A stretch of DNA of 64,000 nt from an uncultured Collinsella sp. (GCA_958370785.1 CATXKN010000004.1:1-64000); one strand, 5' to 3'; shown: positions 26,979 to 36,713, counted from the first letter of the stretch. Notes: a model not told the origin generated them from the sequence alone. Numbers and translations: made by a program.

Positions 26979-27092
26979 GACCAGTCTTTTTGGGACGGGG
27001 CTATTTTAGCTACCTTGACAGGCAACGCGATCGGTTTGGCCGATTAACGGCAGGGGGTAGCTAAAATAGCCCCGTCCCAAAAAGACTGGTCT
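26978..27092. repeat. 37-bp perfect inverted repeat
   Basis: Arms at 26978-27014 and 27056-27092 are exact reverse complements with a 41-base spacer. The left arm begins at the last base of the helicase TAA stop. The right arm ends 12 bases before the stop of the gene on the other strand. The arms include TTTTTGGGACGGGG. As RNA it would form a very stable hairpin on either strand and could end both converging transcripts. Confidence 0.92.
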
Positions 27093-27104
27093 CAAGGAGA
27101 CGTA

Positions 27105-27980
27105 CTAATCGTGAAGGACGGTACCGAGGAAGTCAGCGTCGAAGGGCACGGCTTCGGCAAAGGCGTAGTCGCCGTCGCTGGCGACGAGCAGGTAGTTCTC
27201 CTCGCCGCCGAACTCCGCATCGCCACATGGGACCACCCAGGCGTGGGCGAATACCTCGACTGCCGTGGCAGCGCAGTCGCGCAGGAACGTCACGTCGCTC
27301 CCCTCGTTTGCGCTCACGATATTGGCAACGTAGATACCCCCGGGGTTCAGGCTGCCTCGCACCAAACGCAACGCCTCAACCGTCGCCAGCTTGCGTACGG
27401 GCTCGGCACCGCCAAAGCAATCGCTCACGACCACGTCGTAGCGACGATGTCCCACGCTCGTCACGCCCAGATACGAGCGAGCCTCGGCGGTTATCACCCG
27501 CAGGCGATCGCCCACCGCGCGCTCCAGCTCATCCAGGTAGAACCAGCGGCGCGCCAGGCGCGTAATCTCTCCGTCATACTCGATGACGTCCATGCGCAAG
27601 CCCGCGTGCGACATCAGAGCGAACTTGGGATAGGCAAACCCGCCGCCGCCCAGCATGAGCATACGGTCGATACCATGCCCGTAAGCATCACGCATTGCGT
27701 CCTCAGCCTCAAACACGTCGTCAAACGCGCGATAGTACGCAAAGACGGGCTCCGCCCAGCGTTCGCCAACGTAACTCGCGCTTTGGTAGACGCCGCCTTG
27801 CACCAATACGCGGACTTCGTCGCCGCCCTCATCGTGCACGCGTTTCACACGCGCCAACCCATTGCGGGTTCGCGCAACCTGCAGACAGGCAGCACGAACA
27901 GCGACAGCGGCCGCACCAAGCGCCGCGGCCCCCAGAGCAACGCCGGCAACGACGCCAGCAGAAACACTCGGCTTGTTCAT
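27105..27980 (-). CDS. spermidine synthase-like methyltransferase-fold protein, membrane anchored
   Basis: 291 aa. A hydrophobic N-terminus (about residues 8-30) is followed by a spermidine-synthase-type Rossmann domain: RMLMLGGGGFAYPKFAL, VIEYDGEITRLARRWF, and the acidic VVSDCFGG. Classical SpeE has a GGxDGG motif and residues that bind putrescine; these are not evident, so polyamine synthesis is doubtful. The start is immediately after the elp3 stop, with its AAGGAG inside the last elp3 codons, so the two are cotranslated. Confidence 0.8.
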   Translation of the reverse strand: MNKPSVSAGVVAGVALGAAALGAAAVAVRAACLQVARTRNGLARVKRVHDEGGDEVRVLVQGGVYQSASYVGERWAEPVFAYYRAFDDVFEAEDAMRDAYGHGIDRMLMLGGGGFAYPKFALMSHAGLRMDVIEYDGEITRLARRWFYLDELERAVGDRLRVITAEARSYLGVTSVGHRRYDVVVSDCFGGAEPVRKLATVEALRLVRGSLNPGGIYVANIVSANEGSDVTFLRDCAATAVEVFAHAWVVPCGDAEFGGEENYLLVASDGDYAFAEAVPFDADFLGTVLHD

Positions 27981-29888
27981 TTAGAGCTCCTTTTGCAGAT
28001 AGAGTCCGTGGTCGTAAAAACCCAAATGGCGATAGTACTCGCGCGTACCGATCGCGCTAATCACGTTGATGTGCGTATACCCCGCGTCTCGAGCAATCTG
28101 GCACGCACGCTCTACGAGCACACGCCCCAACCCGTGATGCTGCGCCGCCTGCCCCTGGTCGCCCACGCGCGCCGCCATGCCATACACGTGCACCTCGCGA
28201 ATCATTGCCTCGTCCGGCGTCGTCGGCAACTCGTCTGCGTGCGCGGTAACAAACGCACGATCGGGCAACGACAGGCGCAAAAAGCCGGCGATCTTGCCCT
28301 GCGGCGTCACCCACTGCAAAAAGCGCTCGTGCGTCACCGGCGTCTCGTACGTCACTTCCTCGTCAAGGGTCAACTCGTCCAGATCGGCACCCGCCGTGCT
28401 GATCTCGCGATAGCGAATCTCACGCACCGTCGCACCGTCACCCCGAGCAGCTAGGCGGTTCTCAACGAGCTGACGCAGATTAGGCTTCTTGTTGCCCACC
28501 ATGATGTCGTCGGAGCTAAAGTCACGAATCATACGGCTGATACGGCAGAACGCCGGCGTCACTACGATGTCGTCGGCCAACACATCGAGCAGCTCTTCCT
28601 CGGTATAGGGGCGCCACTCGCCGCGCTCATAGCAGCCCACCAAACGCGAGCCCTCGATGAGCGCACACGGGTAGACCTTGACCTCGTCGGGCATAAAGGC
28701 CCCCTCGGTCATAAAGCGCTCGTAGTCGCGCTTGTCCCCCTCGGGCGTGGCGTCCAGCAAGTTGAGCATAAAATGCGCGTGAATCTTAAAGCCAAACAGG
28801 CGCGCAAGAGAAAACGCCCACTCGACCTGAGCCACCGAAATGCGGCGCTCGTTGATGTCGAGCAGGTGCTGGTCGAGACTCTGGATACCCATCTGAATCT
28901 TGGTGCAGCCCAGGCGGCGGATGAGCGTGAGGGCCTGCGGCGTTACGGCATCGGGGCGCGTCTCGATAACGAGCCCCACCACACGATGCTTCGCCGTCTC
29001 GTTGATACGCTGCTGACGCTCAAGCTCTTCCATCGTTGTCGTTTGCCACTCGGCAACCTCGCCCCACGGCGTACCAGGGCCGTACAGACGACGCACCGCG
29101 CGGTTATAGCCGCCCACGGCAGCATCCACACGCTCCTGCTCGTCGGCAACGCCGGCAGCAAGCTCAGCCTCGTCTGTCGCAATGCCGGCGGCCCGATAGC
29201 GCTCGCGGCGCTCTACTACCACCGGCGGCAGGGCATCGGCGGGAGCGTCATCGAGCAGACGCCCCGCCTCGGCACGACTGATGCCCGGACGCGCCAACAT
29301 GGGGTTTGCCGCCACGCCGGCGACGGCATCGTCATTGAGCGCACGGAAAAGTTCCGACATAAACCATGTCTGGTACCCTTGCGGATAGTCGCTCCAGGTG
29401 CCACCGAGCACGATGAGCTCTATCTTGTCGGTCGCATGCCCCATCTGCGAAAGCGCGGTCAGACGAGCGCTCACCTGCAGATACGGGTCAAAGCAATTTT
29501 GCTCTGCACGGGCGCACGCCGGCTCGGCGTGCAGATAGCTTTTGGGCATGCGCAGATCGTTGGGGCAAAACAGGCAATCGCCCGAGCACGGCCAGGGCTT
29601 GGTGATGACGGTAATGGTCGCCACGCCCGAAGCCGTGCGACGAGGCTTCATCCTCAGCACTTGCAGCAACCGACGTTCCAGATCGGCGTCGACATTCCAC
29701 CCAGCCCACCGCGCCGGCTCCTCACGTTTAACCCGCTGGTAGAACGGCAGCAGACGGCGCTTGGCCAAATCGCGTTTGTCGGCGCCCTCACGGCGCGCCT
29801 CGGCATGTATCAGTTTGACGAGCGCTTTGTCGTCCACGGTCTCGCCGCGACGCAGAGCCTCGAGTATGTTCAAGATAATCTGTTCCAT
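27981..29888 (-). CDS. elp3: Elp3-type tRNA uridine-34 modification enzyme (radical SAM/GNAT)
   Basis: 635 aa. The radical SAM cluster motif CSGDCLFC (C-x3-C-x2-C) is at about residues 100-107. Further Elp3 signatures are LVIETRPDAVTPQAL and KIQMGIQSLDQHLLDINER. The last ~140 residues form a GNAT acetyltransferase domain (MAARVGDQGQAAQHHGLGRV, then GTREYYRHLGF). Elp3 makes carboxymethyl-type groups on U34 of tRNA from acetyl-CoA and SAM. It is full length and both domains look intact. First gene of a pair with the spermidine-synthase-like gene. Confidence 0.93.
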   Translation of the reverse strand: MEQIILNILEALRRGETVDDKALVKLIHAEARREGADKRDLAKRRLLPFYQRVKREEPARWAGWNVDADLERRLLQVLRMKPRRTASGVATITVITKPWPCSGDCLFCPNDLRMPKSYLHAEPACARAEQNCFDPYLQVSARLTALSQMGHATDKIELIVLGGTWSDYPQGYQTWFMSELFRALNDDAVAGVAANPMLARPGISRAEAGRLLDDAPADALPPVVVERRERYRAAGIATDEAELAAGVADEQERVDAAVGGYNRAVRRLYGPGTPWGEVAEWQTTTMEELERQQRINETAKHRVVGLVIETRPDAVTPQALTLIRRLGCTKIQMGIQSLDQHLLDINERRISVAQVEWAFSLARLFGFKIHAHFMLNLLDATPEGDKRDYERFMTEGAFMPDEVKVYPCALIEGSRLVGCYERGEWRPYTEEELLDVLADDIVVTPAFCRISRMIRDFSSDDIMVGNKKPNLRQLVENRLAARGDGATVREIRYREISTAGADLDELTLDEEVTYETPVTHERFLQWVTPQGKIAGFLRLSLPDRAFVTAHADELPTTPDEAMIREVHVYGMAARVGDQGQAAQHHGLGRVLVERACQIARDAGYTHINVISAIGTREYYRHLGFYDHGLYLQKEL

Positions 29889-29906
29889 GCCCCCATTGTA
29901 AAGGCA

Positions 29907-29940
29907 AAGGCGCCGGAGCCGATCTCGGCTTCGGCGCCTT
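29907..29940 (-). terminator. hairpin downstream of the DUF4097 gene
   Basis: Arms AAGGCGCCGGAGCCG and its near-perfect complement around GATCT. It lies between the DUF4097 gene end and the elp3 start, both on the minus strand. Only a short T-rich tail follows. Confidence 0.65.
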
Positions 29941-29986
29941 CATCAAACAGCGCAGCTATGGTGTATAAGTCTTCGATAACCGCCCG

Positions 29987-30889
29987 TCACTCTGAATCAA
30001 ATGACATGTCGCCCGAACCAACCTCAAAACGATACGTGGCGGACTTATCGCCATTATCGAATTCAAGATTCAAAATGGTCTCGCCGTCGTAGTCAAGCGG
30101 AAGGAAATCGCTCTCGAAGTCGCCGCTGCCCAAGGTGAGGCTCGCCTTAAAGCCCGTCGAGTTCGGAACCGTCATCTCCACATCGCCCGAGCCCACACTC
30201 ACGTCCATCGACTTCGCGGGGGCCTGGTAGAGCTCGAACGTTACATCGCCCGACCCGACCTCTGCACTAAGCGCATCAGTCACGCTGCCCGCAAACCCTA
30301 CATCTCCCGCACCCAGGAAAAGGTCGAAACCATCACAGGTGACACCGGCAATCTGCAGATCACCCGAGCCCACGTGCGCGTTGATTCCCTTCAGATGTTC
30401 GGCAACACGGCGCGGCAGCTCAACCGTAACCGAGCGGTCAATTGCCTTACCGTCATCACTTCCAAACTGAGAAACCTTGAGCGTCGAGTCCTCGACGGAT
30501 GCGATGTTCTGCGTCGCGGCCTTGGAGGCATCCATACCATTGGCAACGCGTCCCCGCTCGATAACGCGAGCCTTGTTGCCATCAACAACCTTGACGTCCA
30601 CCGAAGCCGCATTGATATCGAAATCGAGGTAGCGGAACTCATCGGCATCAAAGGTCGTACACGAAAGCTGCTGAGGCTGAGCGGAATATTTACCGCCATC
30701 GTTCATAAAATCGTCGTCATCAACCACATCGTCCATACCGGACAAGCCGGGTATAACATCGTCGAGATCCCACGGGCCATCAAAATGAATCAAAGTCCGC
30801 GAAACGCCAAAAACAAGCCCGATAATCAGTACAAACGCTCCGATGCCAACGCCCAAGCGTACCTTGGATTCATGCGAAAGCTTCATCAT
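29987..30889 (-). CDS. DUF4097-family membrane-anchored beta-repeat protein
   Basis: 300 aa. One membrane segment (about residues 13-30) precedes an extracellular beta-repeat domain with recurring GSGD/GAGD turns (VGSGDLQIAG, LGAGDVGFAG, VGSGDVTFEL, VGSGDVEMTV, LGSGDFESDF, VGSGDMSFDS) spaced by about 20-30 residues. This is the DUF4097/DUF4098 right-handed repeat pattern. Its ATG overlaps the stop of the HTH gene (ATGA), so the two form a coupled unit. Function unknown; such pairs are often envelope-stress or surface sensors. Confidence 0.85.
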   Translation of the reverse strand: MMKLSHESKVRLGVGIGAFVLIIGLVFGVSRTLIHFDGPWDLDDVIPGLSGMDDVVDDDDFMNDGGKYSAQPQQLSCTTFDADEFRYLDFDINAASVDVKVVDGNKARVIERGRVANGMDASKAATQNIASVEDSTLKVSQFGSDDGKAIDRSVTVELPRRVAEHLKGINAHVGSGDLQIAGVTCDGFDLFLGAGDVGFAGSVTDALSAEVGSGDVTFELYQAPAKSMDVSVGSGDVEMTVPNSTGFKASLTLGSGDFESDFLPLDYDGETILNLEFDNGDKSATYRFEVGSGDMSFDSE

Positions 30890-31602
30890 TCATCACCCTC
30901 TTTGGCGATCGGGTCAGCGGTAGTCGCGGTAGCCACGCCAGTATCAACCGTAGCGGAAACATTCTGAGCCCTAGCTGTCACCGGTGCCGGACCAACCTGA
31001 ATATCCCCGCGCGCCCAATCACCATCGAGCGCACGCGCCACCCAGTGATAGATGGGAATCGTAAAGAAGATCAGCGCGGCAAAGGGGCCGGCACCAAACG
31101 GGAACATCAGCAAAAAGAACAGTAGCCAGCACACGGCCCAATACGGGAACGACTGGAACGGGCCCTTCACCGGAGTCGAGCCAATCGCGGTGCCACTCGT
31201 CGCCTGCGCCGTAGCGGCATTGGCGGCCTGTGCACTCCAGCTTGCCGCCTGCGCCGCCTTGGCGGCGGCGTCACTCGCCTGTGTTGCCGCCTCGGTAGCT
31301 CGTGCCGCCGCCTCATGGGTGCGTGCGCGCTCTGCCGCCTCGGCCTCGCGCTGGCGGGCGCGGTCCTCGTTCTCAAACTCGATATCGTCCTCGATCTCAT
31401 CGCTCGGATTGAGCAGCTCGTCCAGGCTCACGCCATAGAGCTTGGCGAGCGAGATCAGGTTCTCGGTATCGGGCGAGCTCTCCGCGCGCTCCCATTTACT
31501 GACCGCCTGGCGCGACAGCCCCAGCTTTCGCGCCAGCCCTTCTTGGCTAAAGCCCTTGCTGCGGCGAAGGTCGGCGAGCCGCTGCGCAGTTTCTACATTC
31601 AT
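30886..31602 (-). CDS. XRE-family regulator with membrane C-terminus
   Basis: 238 aa. N-terminal HTH (LADLRRSKGFSQEGLARKLG, then LSRQAVSKWERAESSPDTEN) covers residues ~8-62. A charged alanine-rich stretch (~75-145) is probably helical or coiled-coil. Then come two hydrophobic segments (~150-185) and a polar tail. It is likely a membrane-tethered transcription factor. The start at 31602 has an ideal AGGAGG 5 bases upstream; the open frame continues 80 codons further without support. It overlaps the DUF4097 gene by 4 bp, which it may regulate. Confidence 0.88.
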   Translation of the reverse strand: MNVETAQRLADLRRSKGFSQEGLARKLGLSRQAVSKWERAESSPDTENLISLAKLYGVSLDELLNPSDEIEDDIEFENEDRARQREAEAAERARTHEAAARATEAATQASDAAAKAAQAASWSAQAANAATAQATSGTAIGSTPVKGPFQSFPYWAVCWLLFFLLMFPFGAGPFAALIFFTIPIYHWVARALDGDWARGDIQVGPAPVTARAQNVSATVDTGVATATTADPIAKEGDE

Positions 31603-31869
31603 GGTTCCTCCTATGTGATGCCAGCCGTGCCGCCGGACCGTTTTTGTTCTTAAGGCGCCTTGCACAGTTAAAAATCTATCCGCCACCGCCAAAAGCATGC
31701 CACCTATTCTAGTGAGATTTTTGACAACCGGCGGTTGCGGGTGCATATGAGCTGCGGAAATGTGTCCAAACAAAGCAATGACCCGTAGCTTGGTTGTCCC
31801 TGCTGCGGCGTTAACGGTAGTATGGTCGTACTGTTTATTCCGCACCGCCAACGGAGGGAGTTCCGCGCC

Positions 31870-32742
31870 GTGAACCGCGATTTCGCCTCATCGCTCATCC
31901 AGCTCAACAACACGTTCTATCGCGAGCACTCCGCCTCCTTCTCCGATACGCGCCAGGCCCCGTGGCCCGGCTGGGTGCGCACCATGGATATCGCGCTCGG
32001 GCAGCTCGACGTCGCCACGATCGAGCATCCCGTCCGTGTCTTCGATCTCGCCTGCGGCAATATGCGATTCGAGAACTTTGCCGCCGGCGGCGCACTTGCC
32101 GCCAAGGGCGTCGACGGCGCAAACCCCTCGGCAGATGCCAGCTGTCCGTTTGAGTTCTATGGCGTCGACTCGTGCCAAGACCTGGCTATCGATGCACGCG
32201 GCCACGCCCTGCGCATTCCCAACCTGCACTTCCAGGAGCTCGATGTGCTCGACGCCCTTATGAAGCTCAACCCCGCCGAGACACCCGACGTGCTTTTCGA
32301 CGCCCCGCTCGCCGACATCTCGGTCTGTTTTGGCTTTATGCACCACGTGCCGTCGTGCGAGTACCGTGTACGCGTGCTCGACGCCCTGGTGCGCCAGACG
32401 CGCCCAGGCGGCATCATCGCCATCAGCTTTTGGGAGTTTATGAACGACGAGCGCATGGCGCGCAAGGCCGTTCGAGCCGAAGCCCGCGCCGAGCTCACCC
32501 CGCCGTTTGAGGGATACGATTCAGCGCAGTTTGAAGCCGGCGACCACCTCATTGGCTGGCAAAACGACCGCCACGCCTACCGCTATTGCCATCACTTTGA
32601 CGATCAGCAGATCACCGACCTGGTGCGCGGCGTCCGTACGTTCTACAAGAGCGGCGAGGTCCCCGTGCGCGAGCTTGAGCGTTTCCATGCCGACGGTCGC
32701 AGCGGAGAGCTCAACCGCTATGTGATTCTCAAGCGCCTGTAG
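31870..32742 (+). CDS. class I SAM-dependent methyltransferase
   Basis: 290 aa from a GTG behind GGAGGGAG. SAM motif I is VRVFDLACGNMRFENFA (about residues 57-73). A second acidic strand is FYGVDSCQDLAID, and a post-motif region is VCFGFMHHVPS. The C-terminus resembles small-molecule methyltransferases (GGIIAISFWEFM). The substrate is not identifiable. It is followed at 118 bp by trmB, but the spacing does not prove cotranscription. The longer open frame upstream has no ribosome-binding site. Confidence 0.82.
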   Translation: MNRDFASSLIQLNNTFYREHSASFSDTRQAPWPGWVRTMDIALGQLDVATIEHPVRVFDLACGNMRFENFAAGGALAAKGVDGANPSADASCPFEFYGVDSCQDLAIDARGHALRIPNLHFQELDVLDALMKLNPAETPDVLFDAPLADISVCFGFMHHVPSCEYRVRVLDALVRQTRPGGIIAISFWEFMNDERMARKAVRAEARAELTPPFEGYDSAQFEAGDHLIGWQNDRHAYRYCHHFDDQQITDLVRGVRTFYKSGEVPVRELERFHADGRSGELNRYVILKRL

Positions 32743-32860
32743 GCACCGACGACTCGCCGCCGAGCCGCACCGCGTCTTTCGGGCAAACTATGCCCACTCT
32801 TTTTCAACCCATTGACGGAACGCGCAGCCATGCGTTCCATACTTATGACCAAGGAGCCTC

Positions 32861-33700
32861 ATGGGAGCCGTCCACGTTCGCACGCCTAAGAACTTTGTGC
32901 TCGAGGAGCGCCTGGAGCGCTACGCCGATGCGATTGAGACGAACCCCGAGGCTTATGCCGGAGATTGGCGCGAGGCTTGCACGCCGGTTGGCGGCTCGTC
33001 CTTCACCCGCCTTCATCTAGATCTGGGCTGCGGCAAAGGCACCTATCTGGTTGAGCGAGCTCACCGTGAACCCGACACCCTCTTTATCGGTATGGACCAG
33101 GAGCCCATCTGCATCGCCTATGCCGCACAGAAAGTCTGCGAGCAGGAACTAACCAACGCACTCGTCCTGCCCCGAGGCGCCGCATCGTTGCCGCAGTTGT
33201 TTGCCGCAGGCGAGCTCGAAGCCATAACCATCAACTTTCCCACGCCGCAGCCCAAGGCCAAGTACGCCAAAAAGCGACTCGTCCATGTCGACCATTTGAT
33301 GCTCTACCGCCCGCTCCTTGCAGCCGGCGCTACCGTCACGCTGCGAACCGACAGCAAGCCACTGCGCGACTACGCCCTGGGGCAGTTTGCCGCGGCAGGC
33401 TACGACACACTTTGGGTAAGCGACGACGTCCGCCGCGACCATCCCAAGCATCCCGAGACCGAATACGAGCGCCGCACGCGCGAGATGGGTGCCGTCGTCT
33501 ACGGCATTTGCGCCACACCCGGTGCACGGCCCAGCGATGAACAGCTCGCGGCGGGCCGCGCGCAGGAGCAAAGTCTTGCCTGCTACCTGCCCGATAACCT
33601 CGATGAGCTCACCTACGTGCCCCTCGGCATGGAAGAGGCCGTCGAGAACTTTAAAAACCGCGCCCGCAAGGGCAAAAAGCGCCTTCCGCAGGAGTCATAG
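32861..33700 (+). CDS. trmB: tRNA (guanine-N7-)-methyltransferase-like protein
   Basis: 279 aa, longer than the usual ~220-240. The SAM motif is LHLDLGCGKGTYLVERAH (about residues 50-67), followed by TLFIGMDQEP. The TrmB signature is present in modified form: TINFPTPQPKAKYAKKRLVH in place of NFPDPWPKxRHxKRRL. The family methylates G46 of tRNA. The changed signature (Pro-Thr-Pro-Gln) suggests a divergent member. The ATG follows AAGGAGCCTC. Confidence 0.82.
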   Translation: MGAVHVRTPKNFVLEERLERYADAIETNPEAYAGDWREACTPVGGSSFTRLHLDLGCGKGTYLVERAHREPDTLFIGMDQEPICIAYAAQKVCEQELTNALVLPRGAASLPQLFAAGELEAITINFPTPQPKAKYAKKRLVHVDHLMLYRPLLAAGATVTLRTDSKPLRDYALGQFAAAGYDTLWVSDDVRRDHPKHPETEYERRTREMGAVVYGICATPGARPSDEQLAAGRAQEQSLACYLPDNLDELTYVPLGMEEAVENFKNRARKGKKRLPQES

Positions 33701-33766
33701 GGGCTTTTGGCGGTCGCTACGCCGGCAACCAAGCGGCAAATAGGCACCGAGGGACGGCCCTCAAAT

Positions 33767-33889
33767 CTAAGTGAGTAGACTTTTTGGCAATAGCCGAGCA
33801 CAGCCTGCATGGCAAAAACTAAAACAGCAGGTAGAGATCTTGCGTAAAAGCCATTTGCTCGCGAAATCGCAAAAAGTCTACTCACTTAG
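33767..33889. repeat. 123-bp palindromic repeat, copy A
   Basis: Outer arms CTAAGTGAGTAGACTTTTTG and its reverse complement close a 123-base unit. It matches copies B (44613-44735) and C (46034-46156) in length and in interior blocks such as CGAGCA and GCAGGTAGA, but is the most diverged of the three. It sits in the 311-bp gap between trmB and the DEAD-box helicase. No gene is seen in that gap. Confidence 0.88.
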
Positions 33890-34011
33890 CTCGCGGCTGC
33901 ACCAAACGGCTGAGCAGAACGCCCATTTCCTGCATTTTCTTTCGCGCTGGCGCCCCGCGCCGCCGCTACGCCATAATGGATGGCGGACAAACGGCGAGAG
34001 AAAGCAACCAC

Positions 34012-36693
34012 ATGGCACAGACCACGATAGATACCGCCGCCAGCACCGTCTCCGGCGCCGGCGCCGCCAGCTCATTCTCAGGCGGCACGGGAACCGAGGC
34101 AGAGTTCGGCTCGCTCGGCGCGCTCTCCCCCACCTGGTGGGAGCCCGAGGACGGCAGTGAGCCCGAACCGTGGCTCACGCCCGACCAGGCCTTCGAGCGC
34201 TTTTTTGAATGGACGAGCGACCGCGGCATTGAGCTGTGGGATCACCAAGAAGAGGCCCTCATGGACCTGGCCGCCGGTGAACATGTCATTTTGGGAACAC
34301 CGACCGGATCGGGCAAGTCGCTTGTCGCGCTGGGCATGCTCTTTATGGGCATGGCACAGGGCAAACGCTGTTATTACACGGCCCCCATCAAGGCCCTGGT
34401 CAGCGAAAAGTTCTTCGACCTGGTACAGGTACTCGGCCGCGATAACGTCGGCATGATCACCGGTGATACGCATATCAACACCAAAGCACCCGTCATCTGC
34501 TGCACGGCCGAAATCCTTGCCAACGATGCGCTGCGCGAGGGTGAGGACGCCGATGTGGGCTGCGTGGCCATGGACGAGTTCCACTACTTTGCCGACCCCG
34601 ATCGCGGTTGGGCCTGGCAGGTGCCGCTGCTCACCCTGCCCCACACGCAGTTTATGCTCATGAGCGCCACGCTCGGCGATGTCACTGCCATCGCCGCCTC
34701 ACTCGAGGAGCACACCGGCGCTACCTGCGACTTGGTCGTCGATGCCCCACGCCCCGTGCCGCTGAGCTACGACTATGTGACGACCTCCCTTGAGGGCACC
34801 GTCGAGCTCGCCACGCGCCGCGGCGAGGCCCCGCTCTATATCGTGCACTTTAGCCAGGATGCCGCCCTTGCGACGGCACAGTCGCTCGCCAATTTTGGCA
34901 TTGCCAGCAAGGAGCAGCGCGAGGCCATCAAGGAGGCGGCCAAGGGCACGAGCTTCTCGACGGCCTTCGGCAAGATCCTCAAGCGCTTGCTCGGATGCGG
35001 CGTCGGCGTGCACCACGCCGGTATGCTGCCGCGCTATCGCCTGCTGGTCGAGCGCCTGGCGCAGCAGGGCCTACTGCCCGTCATCTGCGGCACCGACACA
35101 CTCGGCGTCGGCATCAACGTGCCCATCCACACCGTGGTCCTCACCGCGCTCACCAAGTTCGACGGCTACAAGATGCGTCGTCTGCGCGCCCGCGAGTTTC
35201 ATCAGATTGCCGGTCGTGCCGGCCGCTCGGGCTTTGACACCGAGGGTATGGTCATCGCCGAGGCCCCGGAGCACGAGATCGAGAACGCCAAGCTCATGGC
35301 CAAGGCAGGCGACGACCCCAAGAAGCTCCGCAAGATTAAAAAGAAGAAGGCCCCCGAGGGTTTTGTCACCTGGAACAAGCAGACCTTTGAGCGCCTGATC
35401 GAGACGCAGCCCGAAACGCTCAAGCCGCGCCTGCGCATCACGCACTCCATGGTGATTAGCGTGGTCGAGCAGGGCGGCGACGCTCGCGCCCGCGTACACG
35501 ACCTCATCGAGACAAGCCTGCAAACGCCCGAGGAAAAGGCAAAGCTCGAGGTTCGTGCCGACGAGATCTTCGCCACGCTCATCGACTCCGGCGTCGTCGT
35601 GCGCACCGAGGTGCCGCCCGCACCCGACGCTCCGGCTGACGCCGCGCCGGACATCGACTACGCACTGACGGTCGACCTGCCCGAGGACTTTGCGCTCGAC
35701 CAGCCGCTCTCGCCGTTTTTGCTTGCCGCGCTGGAGCTGCTCGACCCCGAGAGTGAGACCTATACCATGGACCTCATCTCGATGGTCGAAGCTACGCTCG
35801 AGGACCCCAAGCAGGTATTGCGCGCACAGGAGCGCGCCGCACGCGACCGCGCGATGGCCGAAATGAAGGCTGACGGCGTCGAATACGAGGAACGCCTGGA
35901 GCGTATCCAGAATGTCACCTACGAAAAGCCGCTCGAGGACTTGCTCGATGCCGCCTTCGACAAGTACTGCCAGGAAGTGCCCTGGGCCAACGACTACCAG
36001 CTCTCGCCCAAGAGTGTCCTGCGCGACATGCTGGAGAGCGCGAGCGATTTTAAGGGCTATATCCAAAAGCTCGGCATCGCCCGCTCCGAGGGTATTTTGC
36101 TGCGCTACCTGGCAGAAGCCTATCGTTCGCTCGACCGCACCGTGCCCATTGAGAAGCGCGACGAGCGCCTGCGTGACATCATTTCGTGGCTCGGCTTTGT
36201 GGTGCGCTCGGTCGACTCGAGCCTGGTGGACGAGTGGGAGAACGCTGGCAATCCGGCAGCCCTCGACGCCGCGCCGCCGCAGGGCATCGACGAGGTCGTG
36301 GCGGACCGCCGCGGCTGTACGCTGTTGGTGCGCAATGCACTCTTCCGCCGCGTGGCCCTTGCAGCCCGCGGACACATGCGCGATCTGGGCGAGCTCGACG
36401 AGGACTGGGGCATGAGCGAGGTCCGCTGGCAAAAGGCCCTCGATGCCTATTATGAGCAGCACGAGGAAATTCTCACCAACGGCGACGCCCGCAGCGCCGC
36501 GATGTTTACCATCGATGAGTCCGACGAGAAAACGCAGCACGTGTGGCATGTGCACCAGATTTTTACCGACGAGGATGGCGACCACGACTTTGGCATCATG
36601 GGCGATGTCGACCTGGACGCCACGCAAGACGGCGGCGAGGTCATCTTCAAGAACTACCGTGTCGGCTTTATCGAGGACCTGCTCGAGGACTAG
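34012..36693 (+). CDS. Ski2/HelY-like DEAD/H RNA helicase with DUF3516-type C-terminus
   Basis: 893 aa. Motif I VILGTPTGSGKSLVALG (about residues 89-105), Ia YYTAPIKALVSEKF, II CVAMDEFHYF (DEFH), III LMSATLGD, V GTDTLGVGINVP and VI QIAGRAGRSGFD. These are the motifs of the Ski2/Mtr4/HelY group. The last ~450 residues carry no helicase motif and fit the actinobacterial DUF3516 extension. Probable role in RNA unwinding or turnover. The start MAQTTIDT at 34012 is favoured over an ATG 36 bases upstream. A strong bidirectional terminator follows. Confidence 0.9.
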   Translation: MAQTTIDTAASTVSGAGAASSFSGGTGTEAEFGSLGALSPTWWEPEDGSEPEPWLTPDQAFERFFEWTSDRGIELWDHQEEALMDLAAGEHVILGTPTGSGKSLVALGMLFMGMAQGKRCYYTAPIKALVSEKFFDLVQVLGRDNVGMITGDTHINTKAPVICCTAEILANDALREGEDADVGCVAMDEFHYFADPDRGWAWQVPLLTLPHTQFMLMSATLGDVTAIAASLEEHTGATCDLVVDAPRPVPLSYDYVTTSLEGTVELATRRGEAPLYIVHFSQDAALATAQSLANFGIASKEQREAIKEAAKGTSFSTAFGKILKRLLGCGVGVHHAGMLPRYRLLVERLAQQGLLPVICGTDTLGVGINVPIHTVVLTALTKFDGYKMRRLRAREFHQIAGRAGRSGFDTEGMVIAEAPEHEIENAKLMAKAGDDPKKLRKIKKKKAPEGFVTWNKQTFERLIETQPETLKPRLRITHSMVISVVEQGGDARARVHDLIETSLQTPEEKAKLEVRADEIFATLIDSGVVVRTEVPPAPDAPADAAPDIDYALTVDLPEDFALDQPLSPFLLAALELLDPESETYTMDLISMVEATLEDPKQVLRAQERAARDRAMAEMKADGVEYEERLERIQNVTYEKPLEDLLDAAFDKYCQEVPWANDYQLSPKSVLRDMLESASDFKGYIQKLGIARSEGILLRYLAEAYRSLDRTVPIEKRDERLRDIISWLGFVVRSVDSSLVDEWENAGNPAALDAAPPQGIDEVVADRRGCTLLVRNALFRRVALAARGHMRDLGELDEDWGMSEVRWQKALDAYYEQHEEILTNGDARSAAMFTIDESDEKTQHVWHVHQIFTDEDGDHDFGIMGDVDLDATQDGGEVIFKNYRVGFIEDLLED

Positions 36694-36713
36694 CCGAGCA
36701 CAATGGACAAAAC

